Positions 39,501 to 47,587 of a stretch of DNA of 64,000 bases are shown here, piece by piece. A model generated the notes under the pieces. It did not search any database. It was not told where the DNA came from and worked only from the letters and a program-made list of their open reading frames with translations. Source of the stretch: Culex pipiens pallens (lineage: Eukaryota > Arthropoda > Insecta > Diptera > Culicidae); contig NC_068938.1 of NCBI RefSeq assembly GCF_016801865.2, forward strand, positions 135,388,998-135,452,997. The letters run 5' to 3'. The translations under genes were made by a program, and so were the position numbers. Position 1 is the first letter of the stretch; each line of letters opens with the position of its first letter.

Positions 39501-41785
39501 AAAAACAACTCGTCCTAGAGTTCAATAAATAATGGTCAATTAAAAAATTGGTCATTTTTTAAGATTTGCAATTCTTTCTAAATTCCTCTTCCAACAATTC
39601 CAAAAAAAATTGGATCGATCCCTTCTCAATATACAGATTTGTAAACAAAACAAATCCACATATTAAAAATAAAATTTTGAATTACGAGTCAGTTTAGAAT
39701 GTTATTTTTCTAAGAATGGAGTTTTGAATTGACCCTTAAATTCCAATGTAGAAATATTTTCGAATTAAATTTTAGTTTTTTCTTTACACAACTGAGTGTA
39801 CCTGTGATAGGTTTCCAACTGTAAATGTTTACCTCGATCTTTACCAGTCTCTGTAAAACTGTTCTCGCCAAGTACCTACGCTTCAGATGCCAGCACACGC
39901 TTCTTGCATGGGGTTGTTGTTGGTACTTTCAACATTCTTTTCCCTCTTGGGGTTGACCCCTCCTTCCACCACTGCCGCCCTACTACAGAGCATATTTTCT
40001 CGATCTGGTTTTCTATAATCGTGCCTTCGCTTCATTCGTCAGTCCATATATTGGCAGAACAGCACGCCGGGTACCGCCGGTTCGTAATTGAGACATTAAT
40101 ACAATCTTTTTATGTCCCATAAAATGCCTGAATATATCAACAACTTCTTCGGTCGGTGTTGTTGCTGTATACAATTTTTCTGTTTGAATGGTATTTTTCA
40201 CGCCTTTTTACATTATTTTTGCAGATGCAATTTTATTTTGAAGATTTCACGCCAAAGAAAAGATAAAATCGCCCAAACTTACTCAAACTATGTTTGATTA
40301 GTCAAAATTTAAATCAAATTCATCAAAAAAGAACAACTGTTTGCCGAAACCCGGGATTGAACCGGGGACATTTAGATCTTCAGTCTAACGCTCTCCCAAC
40401 TGAGCTATTTCGGCCGATGAAGATGGGTCGACAAGAATACATCGTGCGTCACTGCTCTGGGCGAAGGTTGCTATGGTGGCAAGGGAAAGCAACTTTATTT
40501 TGGGCGTGACGTATCTCAACTTATGTCGCAGCAATGTTGCACGACCGTTTTGAGACGTGTTGCAAGACATGGGCGTAACATTTTTAGGAAAATGTAGCGT
40601 AGTTGGATTGAACTTGAATTGCAACAAATTTGGTTGATTGAAATTTTGATACATGAACTTCTATATCCAAAATCGCAAACCTTTTTGGGAGATTTTATTT
40701 AAATTTATGGTATATTTTATTTTTTGCTTTTCTCTTGTTGATACTAAAGGAAACTGAGAGTAAAAATCCCAAAATTCATACAAACTGAAGAAAAACTGTT
40801 TCTAACAGTTGATGTTATATTTTATAAGTTATAATAATTCTTTAAATTTATTTTGTAATTCATTTATTGCCCTTCTTATTGGACTATCGGTTCAAAATCC
40901 TTTGTTTCCCTATACCTCTCGCACTAATCGGAATGCTATGCTTTTTAACTTATATTTGGCTCCAAAACTCTTACACCTCAAACTTTTCTAACATATCAAA
41001 ATTTCGCAAACAAATCAAAGACCCTTAACTCGTACTGAATCGTTTGATGCGCGCGCTCTCCTTCTCATAATGCTCTGCGCACTCGTTTCGTTGTAAAATT
41101 AAACGCACTGATCGATCAATCGAAAAAAAATAAATAAACAGACATCGATCACCTCACGCGCATCATGTTCTTCTGCGGGACACCCGGAGACGAGCTGATG
41201 CAAAAGATCACTAGCGAAGAGGTATGTGTTGTCCGCATCAGCTTCCACGGCAGTGCTCAAAATCAGAATATCAACCCTTTTATTTAAAATTATTTGCAAG
41301 TCAAGACACTTAAAATTAACGTTTTTCGCATAATTTTAGGCAAGACACTACATTCGATCCCTACCGAAAACGGAGAAACGGAACTTTAGTGACGTCTTTC
41401 GAGGTGCCAACCCGTTGGCTATCGATTTGCTAGAGAAGATGCTGGAACTGGACGCTGATAAGCGTATTACCGCCGAACAGGCGTTAGCTCATCCGTAAGA
41501 AGATTCGAAATTACTAGTTGAGTACTTTTGCCTAAGTTTTATTGTTTTATCAACGCAGATATTTGGAGAAATACGCCGATCCAACTGACGAACCAACATC
41601 CTCGCTATATGATCAGAGCTTTGAGGACATGGATTTGCCCGTGGAAAAATGGAAAGGTAAAACCTTAAAAAAATCTTAATTTTTTTGTGTTATTAAACCA
41701 ATCTTCAATTTTAGAACTTGTTTTCCAAGAGGTCGTAAACTTCGTGCCCCAGCAGCATGCGCACATCGGTGGTGATGCCCAGTGA
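21523..41785 (+). CDS. p38 mitogen-activated protein kinase
   Basis: p38 kinases are stress- and immunity-activated Ser/Thr kinases that act in cytoplasm and nucleus downstream of MKK3/MKK6-type kinases. Exons: 21523-21626, 26734-27067, 34560-34794, one of two alternatives (36665-36744 or 41142-41221), 41340-41494, 41559-41656 and 41715-41785. All junctions are GT-AG and all phases fit, giving 358 residues against about 360 for the family. Visible motifs: glycine loop VGSGAYGQV, catalytic lysine in VAIKKLARPFQS, HRDLKPSN across the exon 2/3 junction, DFGLARP, activation loop EMTGYVATRWYRAPE with the p38-specific TGY, and the C-terminal common-docking region YDQSFEDMDLPVEKWK. It is closest to Drosophila p38a/p38b. 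Introns 1, 2 and 4 are 4-7 kb and full of mobile elements. Confidence 0.95.
21627..22526 (+). other. p38 intron 1, first part
   Basis: This is intronic sequence with a GCTGG repeat near 21,695-21,712 and no further recognisable feature before the palindromic MITE at 22527. Confidence 0.4.
22527..22710. mobile_element. Palindromic MITE, CACGGAGAAAAA family
   Basis: The two halves are inverted copies over about 85 bp each. Ends read CACCGAGAAAAAGAGTTCCC and its complement, meeting near CCATGGTACG. A partial copy of the same family lies at 28,965-29,060, ending TTTTTCTCCGTGT. It is non-coding; the frames on both strands mirror each other. Confidence 0.75.
23225..23285. repeat. Short ATTATCCGAAG repeat, possible pogo-type remnant
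   Basis: The word ATTATCCGAAG occurs twice in direct order and once inverted (CTTCGGATAAT) within 60 bp. Similar words form pogo/Tigger terminal repeats in insects, so this may be a fragment of such an element. The assignment is weak. Confidence 0.3.
23366..23809. mobile_element. Inverted-repeat element, GGCCGTTGCAAATATTTTT family
   Basis: Left terminus AGGCCGTTGCAAATATTTTT and right terminus AATATTTGCAACGGCCT form inverted repeats of about 35 bp, each followed by a G-run (poly-G at about 23,420 and 23,763). A second copy of the family spans about 37,900-38,965, where it is interrupted by a LINE fragment. Confidence 0.65.
23829..24004. mobile_element. MITE, GGGACCATCCATAAACCACG family, copy 1
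   Basis: Inverted ends read GGGACCATCCATAAACCACG and GTGGATGGTCCC. Two long G-runs (17 at about 23,864 and 12 at about 23,945) sit inside. TAC is found directly outside both ends and may be a 3-bp target duplication. Related copies lie at 25,028 and 33,507. Confidence 0.7.
24660..24831 (-). repeat. tRNA-like units (tRNA-derived repeat)
   Basis: On the minus strand, 24831-24752 folds as a cloverleaf of about 80 nt. The acceptor arms GCCGAGC/GCTTGGC pair, the anticodon loop TTTGTAA would read TGT, and the T-loop is GATTCGATT. Beside it, about 24,725-24,660 has another anticodon-like hairpin, CTGGATTTCCAATCCAG, and a T-loop TTCGATT. Paired but degenerate tRNA-like units fit a tRNA-derived SINE better than working tRNA genes. 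Confidence 0.55.
24832..26733 (+). other. p38 intron 1, last part
   Basis: AT-rich intronic DNA. A one-sided copy of the GGGACC MITE family starts near 25,030 (CATCCATAAACCACGTGGAC) and includes the uninterrupted GTGGACACTTTTTTG site. A GC-richer stretch at 26,440-26,690 precedes exon 2 without an obvious function. No gene is seen. Confidence 0.45.
27368..27515. repeat. Repeat shared with 20,075-20,180
   Basis: This is an inverted copy of the sequence beside the palindrome at 19-20 kb, and CACATGCTGATTCCTTTTGGT recurs at about 28,676. It is the host sequence of the element at 27516. Confidence 0.5.
27511..28634. mobile_element. 1.1-kb element with GGGAAATCCCGGG subterminal repeats
   Basis: Termini TTAGAGCGTCCAATTTCCCG and GGAAATTGGACGCTCTAA are inverted. 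TTTAT flanks both sides (27511-27515 and 28630-28634). Both ends carry several copies of CCCGGGAAA/TTTCCCGGG, possible binding sites for a transposase. The middle is AT-rich with no open frame, so it is a non-autonomous element in p38 intron 2. Confidence 0.7.
29102..29248. repeat. Perfect 56-bp inverted repeat
   Basis: 29102-29157 and 29193-29248 are exact reverse complements, beginning TCTTGACTTTTTTTTGATAA, around a 35-base spacer. The lack of any mismatch means a young or gene-converted palindrome. It would form a strong hairpin in the p38 pre-mRNA. Confidence 0.85.
29349..32533. mobile_element. Large palindromic element interrupted by a solo LTR
   Basis: Ends AGGTCGTATCGAGGTGCTCC (29349) and its complement (to 32533) begin two inverted arms. 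The left arm is 29349-29630 plus 31489 to about 31790; the right arm is about 31955-32533, around an AT-rich loop. Without the insertion at 29631-31488 and its 4-bp duplication the element is about 1.32 kb. Arms share CATGCCAAATATGAGCCC-like words with the palindrome at 19 kb. No transposase frame is present. Confidence 0.75.
29631..31488. mobile_element. Solo-LTR-like insertion with GCTT target duplication
   Basis: The insert begins TGTAACGG and ends GGCATTACA, so it has the TG...CA ends of LTRs with a short inverted TGTAA/TTACA. GCTT is present directly before it (29627-29630) and after it (31489-31492). The other arm of the host palindrome has the uninterrupted site AGCTTTTGCAAAT. The insert is GC-richer than its surroundings, has a TTTATAAAGG near 31,248 and a short ACGGCAATCTCC tandem at about 30,120. 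At 1.86 kb it is long for an LTR. A 4-bp duplication fits Gypsy, and BEL/Pao is also possible. No gag or pol is seen. Confidence 0.65.
32534..33506. other. p38 intron 2, repeat-rich stretch
   Basis: AT-rich DNA with a short ATTAGT microsatellite near 32,591. The segment 32,990-33,190 is a direct relative of 1,990-2,190. No gene is seen. Confidence 0.4.
33507..33886. mobile_element. MITE, GGGACC family, copy 3, carrying a nested insertion
   Basis: Inverted ends read GGGACCGTCCATAAACCACG and CCACGTGGTTTATTGATAGTCCC-like sequence. The interior matches the copy at 25,030 (CTCAGACC, CCACCCCTCGTGGA) once the 231-bp insert at 33534-33764 is removed. Confidence 0.75.
33526..33772. mobile_element. 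Nested 231-bp MITE with exact 8-bp target duplication
   Basis: TAGGGTGTAATA (33534) and its inverted copy ATTACACCCTA (to 33764) bound the insert. GTGGACAC flanks both sides (33526-33533 and 33765-33772). The related element at 25,046 has a single GTGGACAC followed by TTTTTTGA, which is the empty site. Eight-base duplications are typical of hAT-type elements. Confidence 0.85.
33887..34559 (+). other. End of p38 intron 2
   Basis: AT-rich sequence ending in a pyrimidine-rich tract (TCTCTCTCTATTTCAG), the acceptor of exon 3. The open frame reading through the tract is intronic. Confidence 0.5.
34795..36664 (+). other. p38 intron 3
   Basis: This contains a MITE-like element at about 35,720-35,956 whose ends CACACAAAAAAATATAT and ATATTTTTTTCTGTGTAG are inverted, with several TTTACATGTGATT-type words inside. 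Nothing else is recognised. Confidence 0.5.
36665..36744 (+). CDS. p38 alternative exon 4a
   Basis: This is an 80-nt exon between CACACAG and GTGAGT, read in phase 1 at its start and phase 0 at its end. It codes residues 225-251, beginning HIHQLNLIMEILGTPNEEFM and ending ISSES. It matches the constitutive Drosophila p38 sequence in this place (HIHQLNLIMEVLGTP), so it is probably the ancestral form. The segment covers the start of the MAPK insert and the helix after the P+1 region. Confidence 0.85.
37590..37905. mobile_element. Inverted repeat with TACTCGCTCAAAACGAT ends
   Basis: About 37,598-37,680 (TTTTACTCGCTCAAAACG, then ACATGAGATTTTCTCACAAT) is repeated inverted at about 37,820-37,905. 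The arms are about 85 bp with a few mismatches, around an AT-rich loop. It is non-coding and lies in the intron between p38 exons 4a and 4b. Confidence 0.65.
38002..38778 (-). mobile_element. 5'-truncated ORF1-type LINE fragment with target duplication
   Basis: The minus strand codes the last part of a gag-like ORF1: KARVKCANCGGNHTANFRGC (zinc knuckle), a linker, then GDDLFTLPEFFALAGEIATR and the C-terminal helix ending MMKYIYNR, followed by an A-rich 3' tail. The frame is broken once. The flanks GTTGATCGATCTCA (38002-38015) and GTTGATGGATCTCA (38765-38778) are a 14-bp target duplication with one mismatch. The 3' untranslated part resembles 61,500-61,680, so this is the same family as the copy at 61427-63178. 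It sits inside a copy of the GGCCGTTGC element. Confidence 0.8.
38779..40341 (+). other. p38 intron 4, middle part
   Basis: AT-rich DNA. About 38,880-38,970 is the far end of the interrupted GGCCGTTGC-family element (CCCCTGATTTTTCGGACC and ATATTTGCAC). No gene is seen. Confidence 0.4.
40342..40414 (-). tRNA. tRNA-Phe (GAA)
   Basis: The minus strand reads GCCGAAATAGCTCAGTTGGG at the 5' end, with the anticodon arm GACTGAAGATC (anticodon GAA) and T-arm CCCGGTTCAATCCCGGG, then TTTCGGC plus the discriminator A. Acceptor, D, anticodon and T stems all pair, and internal boxes A and B are intact. A run of six Ts follows within 12 bases, a Pol III stop signal. The gene is antisense inside the p38 intron between the two alternative exons. 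Confidence 0.95.
41142..41221 (+). CDS. p38 alternative exon 4b
   Basis: This second 80-nt exon has the same phases as 4a, an acceptor AAACAG and a donor GTATGT. It codes HIDHLTRIMFFCGTPGDELM and ends ITSEE, a diverged version of the same protein segment. Splicing in both exons (160 nt), or neither, breaks the frame, so the two must be used one at a time. The shared His-Ile start and GTP core, plus intact splice sites, argue that it is functional. Confidence 0.8.
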
Positions 41786-42224
41786 AGATGCAACTTGCTC
41801 TAAAACCCCTAAACACGACGGAAAAGTCATTATTACAAATCTAGCTTCTAATCAAAACACCTTACAAAGCATATAGCAGCGAAACAGTGAATGGCGATCG
41901 ATTAATCTTGGTTAAGAATACGTGGCAAAGTGCGTACAACTAAATATGTACAACAACACAAGAAAACAAAACACAAGTCCTTTTTATAAGTGTCCAAGGC
42001 ATGCAACATCGTGAAAGACTCAACACACATACACCCAGATGAAAATATTTGTGATTTGCATTATGAATGGAATGTGTCTCGTATATTGTGAGAAATCATT
42101 GGCAGGGAATTATTTCTAAAGTGTTTACTTTCACTAAAAAATATGTAAGCTTTAAGGAGATTGAAATTAAAGAAACATATATTTTCCCTCTGGTTGTTAG
42201 GTATATTGTCGAATTTTGAATAAA
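41786..42224 (+). terminator. p38 3' UTR and polyadenylation signal
   Basis: The untranslated region follows the TGA at 41783-41785. The best poly(A) signal is AATAAA at 42219-42224, about 435 nt downstream, followed by T/G-rich sequence. Earlier variants such as ATTAAA near 42,165 are possible. Confidence 0.5.
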
Positions 42225-42430
42225 AATATTCATGCTGCGTGTACGTTCATCGTTTTTAATTATATTGTTTTGAAGAAAACCTTACATTCCTATGCTACAG
42301 GTAAGTTTGAATGCAATTTAATTACCAGACAAGAACTGTGGGAGTTTTCTTTTTTCCAAAATATAGATTTTGTCACAGTCACACATGCGACAAGAATAAT
42401 TTTTCCCAGCGATATGTCATAAGTCGCCAA

Positions 42431-42490
42431 TTGTCACAGTGACATGTCGCAAGTTGCATATTGTCACAGTGACATGTCACAAGTGCAAAT
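42431..42490. repeat. Two-copy 30-bp tandem repeat with TGTCACAGTGACA palindrome
   Basis: TTGTCACAGTGACATGTCRC is repeated at exactly 30 bp (42431 and 42461), with weaker relatives just upstream (GTCACAGTCACAC, GATATGTCATAAGTCGC). The core TGTCACAGTGACA is self-complementary. It lies downstream of p38. Confidence 0.65.
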
Positions 42491-42764
42491 CACGCTCTTA
42501 AAAGTATCAATTAAGCAGTATTTGTGACATTATTCTTGTTGCAAGTTTGTGTCTTAGCTATAACCAAGGCAAAACATTTGTTTGGATTCATTATCTTATT
42601 AGACGCAAATTTATGACTCGACTGCCACTGGATTGTGACCACTTTTGATGTAAAAAGCAAAATAGTTTAAGTAACATTGACTAAAATCAAGTTAAAAGGG
42701 TAAAATTAAGTGTTATGTCACCATACTAAAACCAAAATACGTTTTGGATGCCACATTTGTATCG

Positions 42765-42837
42765 GTTTCCGTAGTGTAGTGGTTATCACGTCTGCTTCAC
42801 ACGCAGAAGGTCCCCGGTTCGAACCCGGGCGGAAACA
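42765..42837 (+). tRNA. tRNA-Val (CAC)
   Basis: The sequence opens GTTTCCGTAGTGTAGTGG and closes CGGAAAC plus A. The anticodon arm is TCTGCTTCACACGCAGA (anticodon CAC) and the T-arm CCCGGTTCGAACCCGGG. All four stems pair and boxes A and B are canonical. A run of five Ts follows within a few bases. Confidence 0.95.
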
Positions 42838-43709
42838 AATTTTTGCTATATTTTTAAATGATATCAAGTTCGGTTTGAAATTTACTTGCAATGATTAGGC
42901 CCATCCCATTTTTACTTCAATTTTTTTGCCACCACCCCCCCCCCCCCTCTTTTATAAAATTTCCCGAAAAAATCAGAAGGCAAAAAATACTACTTTAAAT
43001 TGAAACTTACATGTAATTAACATTTGGATTGTTAACTATTAAGAGTAGAACACATTGCATAATGTTTACTAAGGCTTAACGCTTTATCTATCTATTACAA
43101 ATTATTACTTTTGGGACTACAGTTCGGAAAAAGACGACAATTTAATGACATTTTTGTCATTAATTCATTGATATTTTGCAATTAGGGACAGTTACATAAC
43201 TGTGATAATAAATTGCGAATTTTGTGATGTTTTTCGGTTATTATTTTTTTTCTTTGAAAATATGGTTTGAAATTAGTTTTTTTTTATTATTATTTTTTTG
43301 CAGGTTGAGGTTCTATGATTATTTCAAATTTGACAGCTGCCCATACAAAAATAGAAAGTAAATATATGAAAATCTGAATCTTTTTAAGTGATTTTCTGAT
43401 CGATTTGGTGTCTTTGGCAAAGTTGTAGATAATGATTAAAAATTCTCGTATTTATTAAATCCTCTTTTAGATATTTTTTTTATTTGTTTTGGGCACCGAA
43501 AAAGGCAACTTTTGAGCCATACTAAAGTACAAACAAACGTTCTGCGCCAAATTATCAATTCAATTAAAAAAAATCTCACTTCATTTTTAAAGTATAATCA
43601 AATTTGCAATCCAAAATTTCATTAATTTTTTTTGTAAAGCTTTCAAAATAAAGCAACCAAAACTTTGATTTGAGCGAAAAATTTGTTGTTTTTCGACTTT
43701 TGAAAATAA
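42838..43709. other. Non-coding DNA
   Basis: This has a C-run at 42,932-42,946 next to AT-rich DNA, and a repeat fragment GACAGCTGCCCATACAAA near 43,333 similar to one near 24,596. No gene is seen. Confidence 0.4.
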
Positions 43710-44236
43710 CAGGGTGGCCACTCAAGTCGGGAAATCGGGAAGGTCGGAAAAAAGTCGGGAATTCGCAAAAATCTACGAAAAATCGGGAAAAAGTCGGGAA
43801 TTTGTGATTTTTTAGAATGTCGGGAAAAGTCGGGAAAAATATTTTCTAACTCTTGAGTAATTTTTAAATATTTTGTACACCTTTGAAATTAATTTCACTC
43901 AATTCGTTTTCAGCATCTAACTTTAAATTTCGGGTTCCTTTCACTATTTCAATCTACATGAAAATAAAAAGGCTATTTAAGACCTAAGACATTAAAAATT
44001 ATAATAAATATTGAATGATTATGGTGGCATGCATTTGACCCAAATTTTTATTATATTTTTATAATTTTATGAATCAACAGATTGTTATTTATTTTTGACT
44101 ATGTTTATCAAACAAAAGGTAACATCTAACTTTAAACAACAACCAAAGCCAATATGAAAAAGTGTTTGATTTCGACGTATAGTTATGTTTCTGTTCCATT
44201 TTTGCCACATTGCTTGAATAAAAAAAAACAAATCCA

Positions 44237-44352
44237 GAGCAACATTTGAAAGGGGCGGTACGACATTGCTCTTACGGCCTTTCATTACACGCGTTTAAAT
44301 GGGAGGAAAGGCCGTAAGAGCAATGTCGTACCGCCCCTTTCAAATGTTGCTC
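44237..44352. repeat. Perfect 47-bp inverted repeat
   Basis: 44237-44283 and 44306-44352 are exact reverse complements (GAGCAACATTTGAAAGGGGC and onward) around a 22-base spacer containing ACGCGT. The absence of mismatches in an otherwise degraded region is notable. No gene is attached. Confidence 0.85.
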
Positions 44353-45539
44353 CAGAAATCCAATATTTTTTAATTCAAATTCATTCAGTCATTTCAAATA
44401 TTGTTTCCAAATGTTTGATTCCCTTAAACTTTTGTGTGATTATGGGTACCACAACTATAGATAAAGCTTGATTTTCAGTTTTCGGATAACTTTAATATCG
44501 GAAAAAAATCCAAAGGTTTTTCGTTCTGAATAAAAAAAAATACGCTTTGAAAATATTTAAAAATCTTGAAATTGCAAATAAGGTTGGTTAAAATTTTAAT
44601 CAAAGTTTTTTTTATTTCTTAGGTTTTTAAGGGTGCACAGCAACCAAGGAAGTTGTTGTCTTCTTATACCAAAATTGCCAAACTTACGGACCCAATCCTG
44701 TAACAATCCGATTGTAAAAATAGGCCAATTTTGTTGTAAATCGCTTAGTAGACAGTACTTTACGGGATGAATAAAAAATTATATCGATAGTTCCCGTAGT
44801 TTCGAAAATACTAAAATATCTGTAACAAAAATCTTGGTGCAAAAGCTCTGGTTGATGTGCACCGTTAAATATTTTTTTTTAAGTTTCACGTGTTTTTCCG
44901 TTTTGTGCTCTCAAAATTCAAGATTTGAAAAAAAGTTTAAAAAAGCCTTCGATTGATAAGAACTTCATTAATAATTCTTATAAAAAGTATGCTAATAAAT
45001 AGACTTTTCGTTTTGAATTGAATTTAAATTTATATTGGATTGATTAAATTCATAAGCATTTGTTTGAGTTATTACAAATAAGTTTAAAGATCTTTTGTTG
45101 AATAAAATAAGTGGTAAATATGAAGTGTTACTAAACTGGATTATTCATTTAAAAAGAGTTTAAACATTTAAACACTGACACTTCGATAAATCGACATTGA
45201 TTAAATAAAATAAATAATAAAATTTACAAAGTTTTAAAGGATACTTGATAAAAATATCTTCTACACACAAAAAAATATTATGGTAATGACAAAAGTAACT
45301 TACTTTTGAATTAAAAAGTGGTTAAAATTTGCTACATTAAAAGTTTTTTTCTTGTTTTGAAAATGAAAACTTTTACTGCTACAGTTTTTGAAAATCTCAT
45401 TGCTAACTGATTTAAAAGTTTAACTTTCAATTCGACTGTATAATTTCTTTCATTTTATCGTTCTCGTGAAACCGTGTAAGTCCAAAATGTAAACAAATGT
45501 TTAGGTGAATCCTGGTGGTTAGTGAGTGGTGGTCCACGA

Positions 45540-46560
45540 CGTCAATCAAAACATAACGCGTCCGCAGCCAGGACTTAAACGCGGATACCTTCGAAGGAGT
45601 ATGGTGCGGAACAAGTATGGGGGATTAGGGGAAAGTTGGTTTTCAAAAGGATAAGGCCAGCTTCCTGCCGGATCTGAAGCTGTTTCACGACCGAAATGGG
45701 TAAGAAGAAAGCTTGGGTGTTTGATGGCGTTTGTGTTTGATTTTGTTTGTTTTTGTAGGACGCCGTTCATGCGGATGTGAATGTATTCAGTGGTGGTGGC
45801 CCGGGGTGGGTAGACGAGATTGAAGTTGGAGCAGATTTACATCCGCTTTTTGAACAAGTACGATAAAGTAAATTTTAACCGTGAGGAGAAGGATCCGACG
45901 GAAGAGGGAAACGACGAGAAGCGATCGGAGGTGGTCAGCGCGGATGTTGCACTCGGTACCGGCGGTTTACGACCATCAGTAGCATTATGTGCCGGAAGTG
46001 ATGACGGGACAGTGTGGGATGTCCTTAGGGTACGCAGTCCATTTCTTGTTACGGGACATGTTTGATGAGTATTACCTAAACATCCGGAAGAACAGTTTGC
46101 ACCAGTTCTGGAAGGACCGTCTGAACGAAACCCGCAGGTCCTGAAGCTGTCGTACTCGGATTACTTCCAGAGGTTGGAGCGATATCCGACGAACCTAATC
46201 AAGAACATCTACCTTGCATACCGAAGAAGTCACCGGTGAGTATTGAGAATGTGTTCAGTGTCTAGCCAATTTAATTTACTTTCAAACTCTTTCAGCAACT
46301 CCAAACGCTCAACTCGCGACGGCGCGGCTTCGGCCGGATTAACTGGCAACATCTGTGTCATTCTCCAAGGAGGACGAAGTGATCGGGAACTATCGGTTCA
46401 GGCGCTTCACTTCCCAGTCGGAAAACGTCGACTTCCCTTCCCGAATCAACACCCAATGGCCAACTCCTCCAAGCCTGTCCAGATGATGGCCGGCAACGAG
46501 ACCACCCTGTTCTCTACATCACTGTCGCGCTCCAAAATGAAGGCCGCGATGTTAAGCAGC
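45540..46560 (+). pseudogene. Unidentified degraded gene fragment with intron-like gap
   Basis: GC-rich, codon-like sequence is readable in pieces: LEQIYIRFLNKYDKVNFNRE, then in another frame GQCGMSLGYAVHFLLRDMFD and EYYLNIRKNSLHQFWKDRLN, then LKLSYSDYFQRLERYPTNLI. A GTGAGT at about 46,233 and a TTTCAG at about 46,296 look like an intron between KNIYLAYRR and the next block. Frame changes and stops show it is broken. I do not recognise the protein. It looks like a duplicated genomic copy, not a processed one, because intron-like signals remain. Confidence 0.45.
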
Positions 46561-46780
46561 ATAAGCAGCAGTTTTAATATTAAAATTAAAATAAAAATAG
46601 AAATATAATGCATCACATTTTTTGAAAATCATCACTGTAATGTTAAATGTTATTTATTGTTGCCATAAAAAGTTTCTTTTTATAGTGAAAGTAAAAAACT
46701 TTTACCGATACAATGATTTTGTTCCAAAAATGCATGGTAGTATCAAAAACCTTCCAACTTTTAAATTAAAAAGTTTGAAC

Positions 46781-46811
<31 letters not shown>

Positions 46812-47131
46812 AACCAACCAAACGGGACCACGCGGCCACTTCTTACAAATTGAGTTGTTTCCATGTATTTTTTAGACATTCTATACATGCAAATAACTCG
46901 CATAGGCATTTGGAAGGTGTTAGCTCTGCCGAGCTTCGGTGACCCATTTCTACGCTGGCTAGCCGAGCGCGAGGTACTTCAGCTTTATCGACAAGCCCCG
47001 CCCTGAAGAACGTTTGCACCAATCGGGTTCAAACGTTATTTAGAACTTCCGAACCCTCGTCAAATGGACAAGGACCCAGCGCGTATATAGTTGGTAGCAA
47101 CAGTATTCCTAATTTTAGTTATAGCTCACCA

Positions 47132-47208
47132 AGTCGCGATGGCCTAGTGGTTAGCATTTTTGCTTACCAATCCAAAGGACGGGGGATCGAACCCCGACTC
47201 GAGCGACT
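47132..47208 (+). repeat. tRNA-like unit 1
   Basis: AGTCGCGATGGCCTAGTGG opens a 77-nt cloverleaf-like segment with acceptor AGTCGC/GCGACT, a canonical box A (TGGCCTAGTGG) and box B (GGATCGAACCCC). The anticodon stem does not pair cleanly. It is best read as a tRNA-derived SINE head or tRNA pseudogene. Confidence 0.55.
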
Positions 47209-47265
47209 ATGATTTTTCGTTCATCTTCAGAGTTTCAAGATTTATATTTCCTATACTTTCTCGTT

Positions 47266-47342
47266 GGGAGCAGATGGGAATCGAACCCAGAACCATTCAC
47301 TTTCAAAGCGAACACCGTAACCAGTCAGCCACGGCCGCTCCC
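47266..47342 (-). repeat. tRNA-like unit 2 (anticodon TGA)
   Basis: On the minus strand GGGAGCG...GCTCCC pairs as an acceptor stem, with box A TGGCTGACTGG, anticodon loop TTTGAAA (TGA) and box B GGTTCGAATCC. A true tRNA-Ser needs a long variable arm, which is missing, and the first T-stem pair is mismatched. It is therefore called tRNA-like, convergent with unit 1 and 57 bp from it. Confidence 0.55.
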
Positions 47343-47587
47343 TTAAAATTTAATTAATTAATTAAAAAGTTTGAACTTTCTACGAATATTCACCAACGCG
47401 AACTTTTAATCCAACGAACGATCTTTTTAAATTTACAGTATTTTTTCTTTGTGTGTAAACAAATTCTTAGATATTTTTAAATTTTTTGAAAGAATAATAA
47501 CTGTAATCAAACATAAAAATGTGTAAAGATGTGTAAAGCATTGATAGTAATTATTATCTTCAAAATAAAATTAAAAAAAATTTCATG

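Larger units (their letters stand above)
45262..47457. mobile_element. TACACACAAA inverted-repeat pair enclosing gene-like and tRNA-like pieces
   Basis: TACACACAAAAAAATATTAT (45262) and its inverted relative ending GTGTGTA (47457) bound the region. Similar CACANAAAAA ends occur at about 24,395 and 35,720. Inside are the coding-like remnant at 45540-46560, a (GT) microsatellite at 46,783-46,810 and two tRNA-like units. I infer one MITE-type element that has been split by insertions. Confidence 0.4.
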
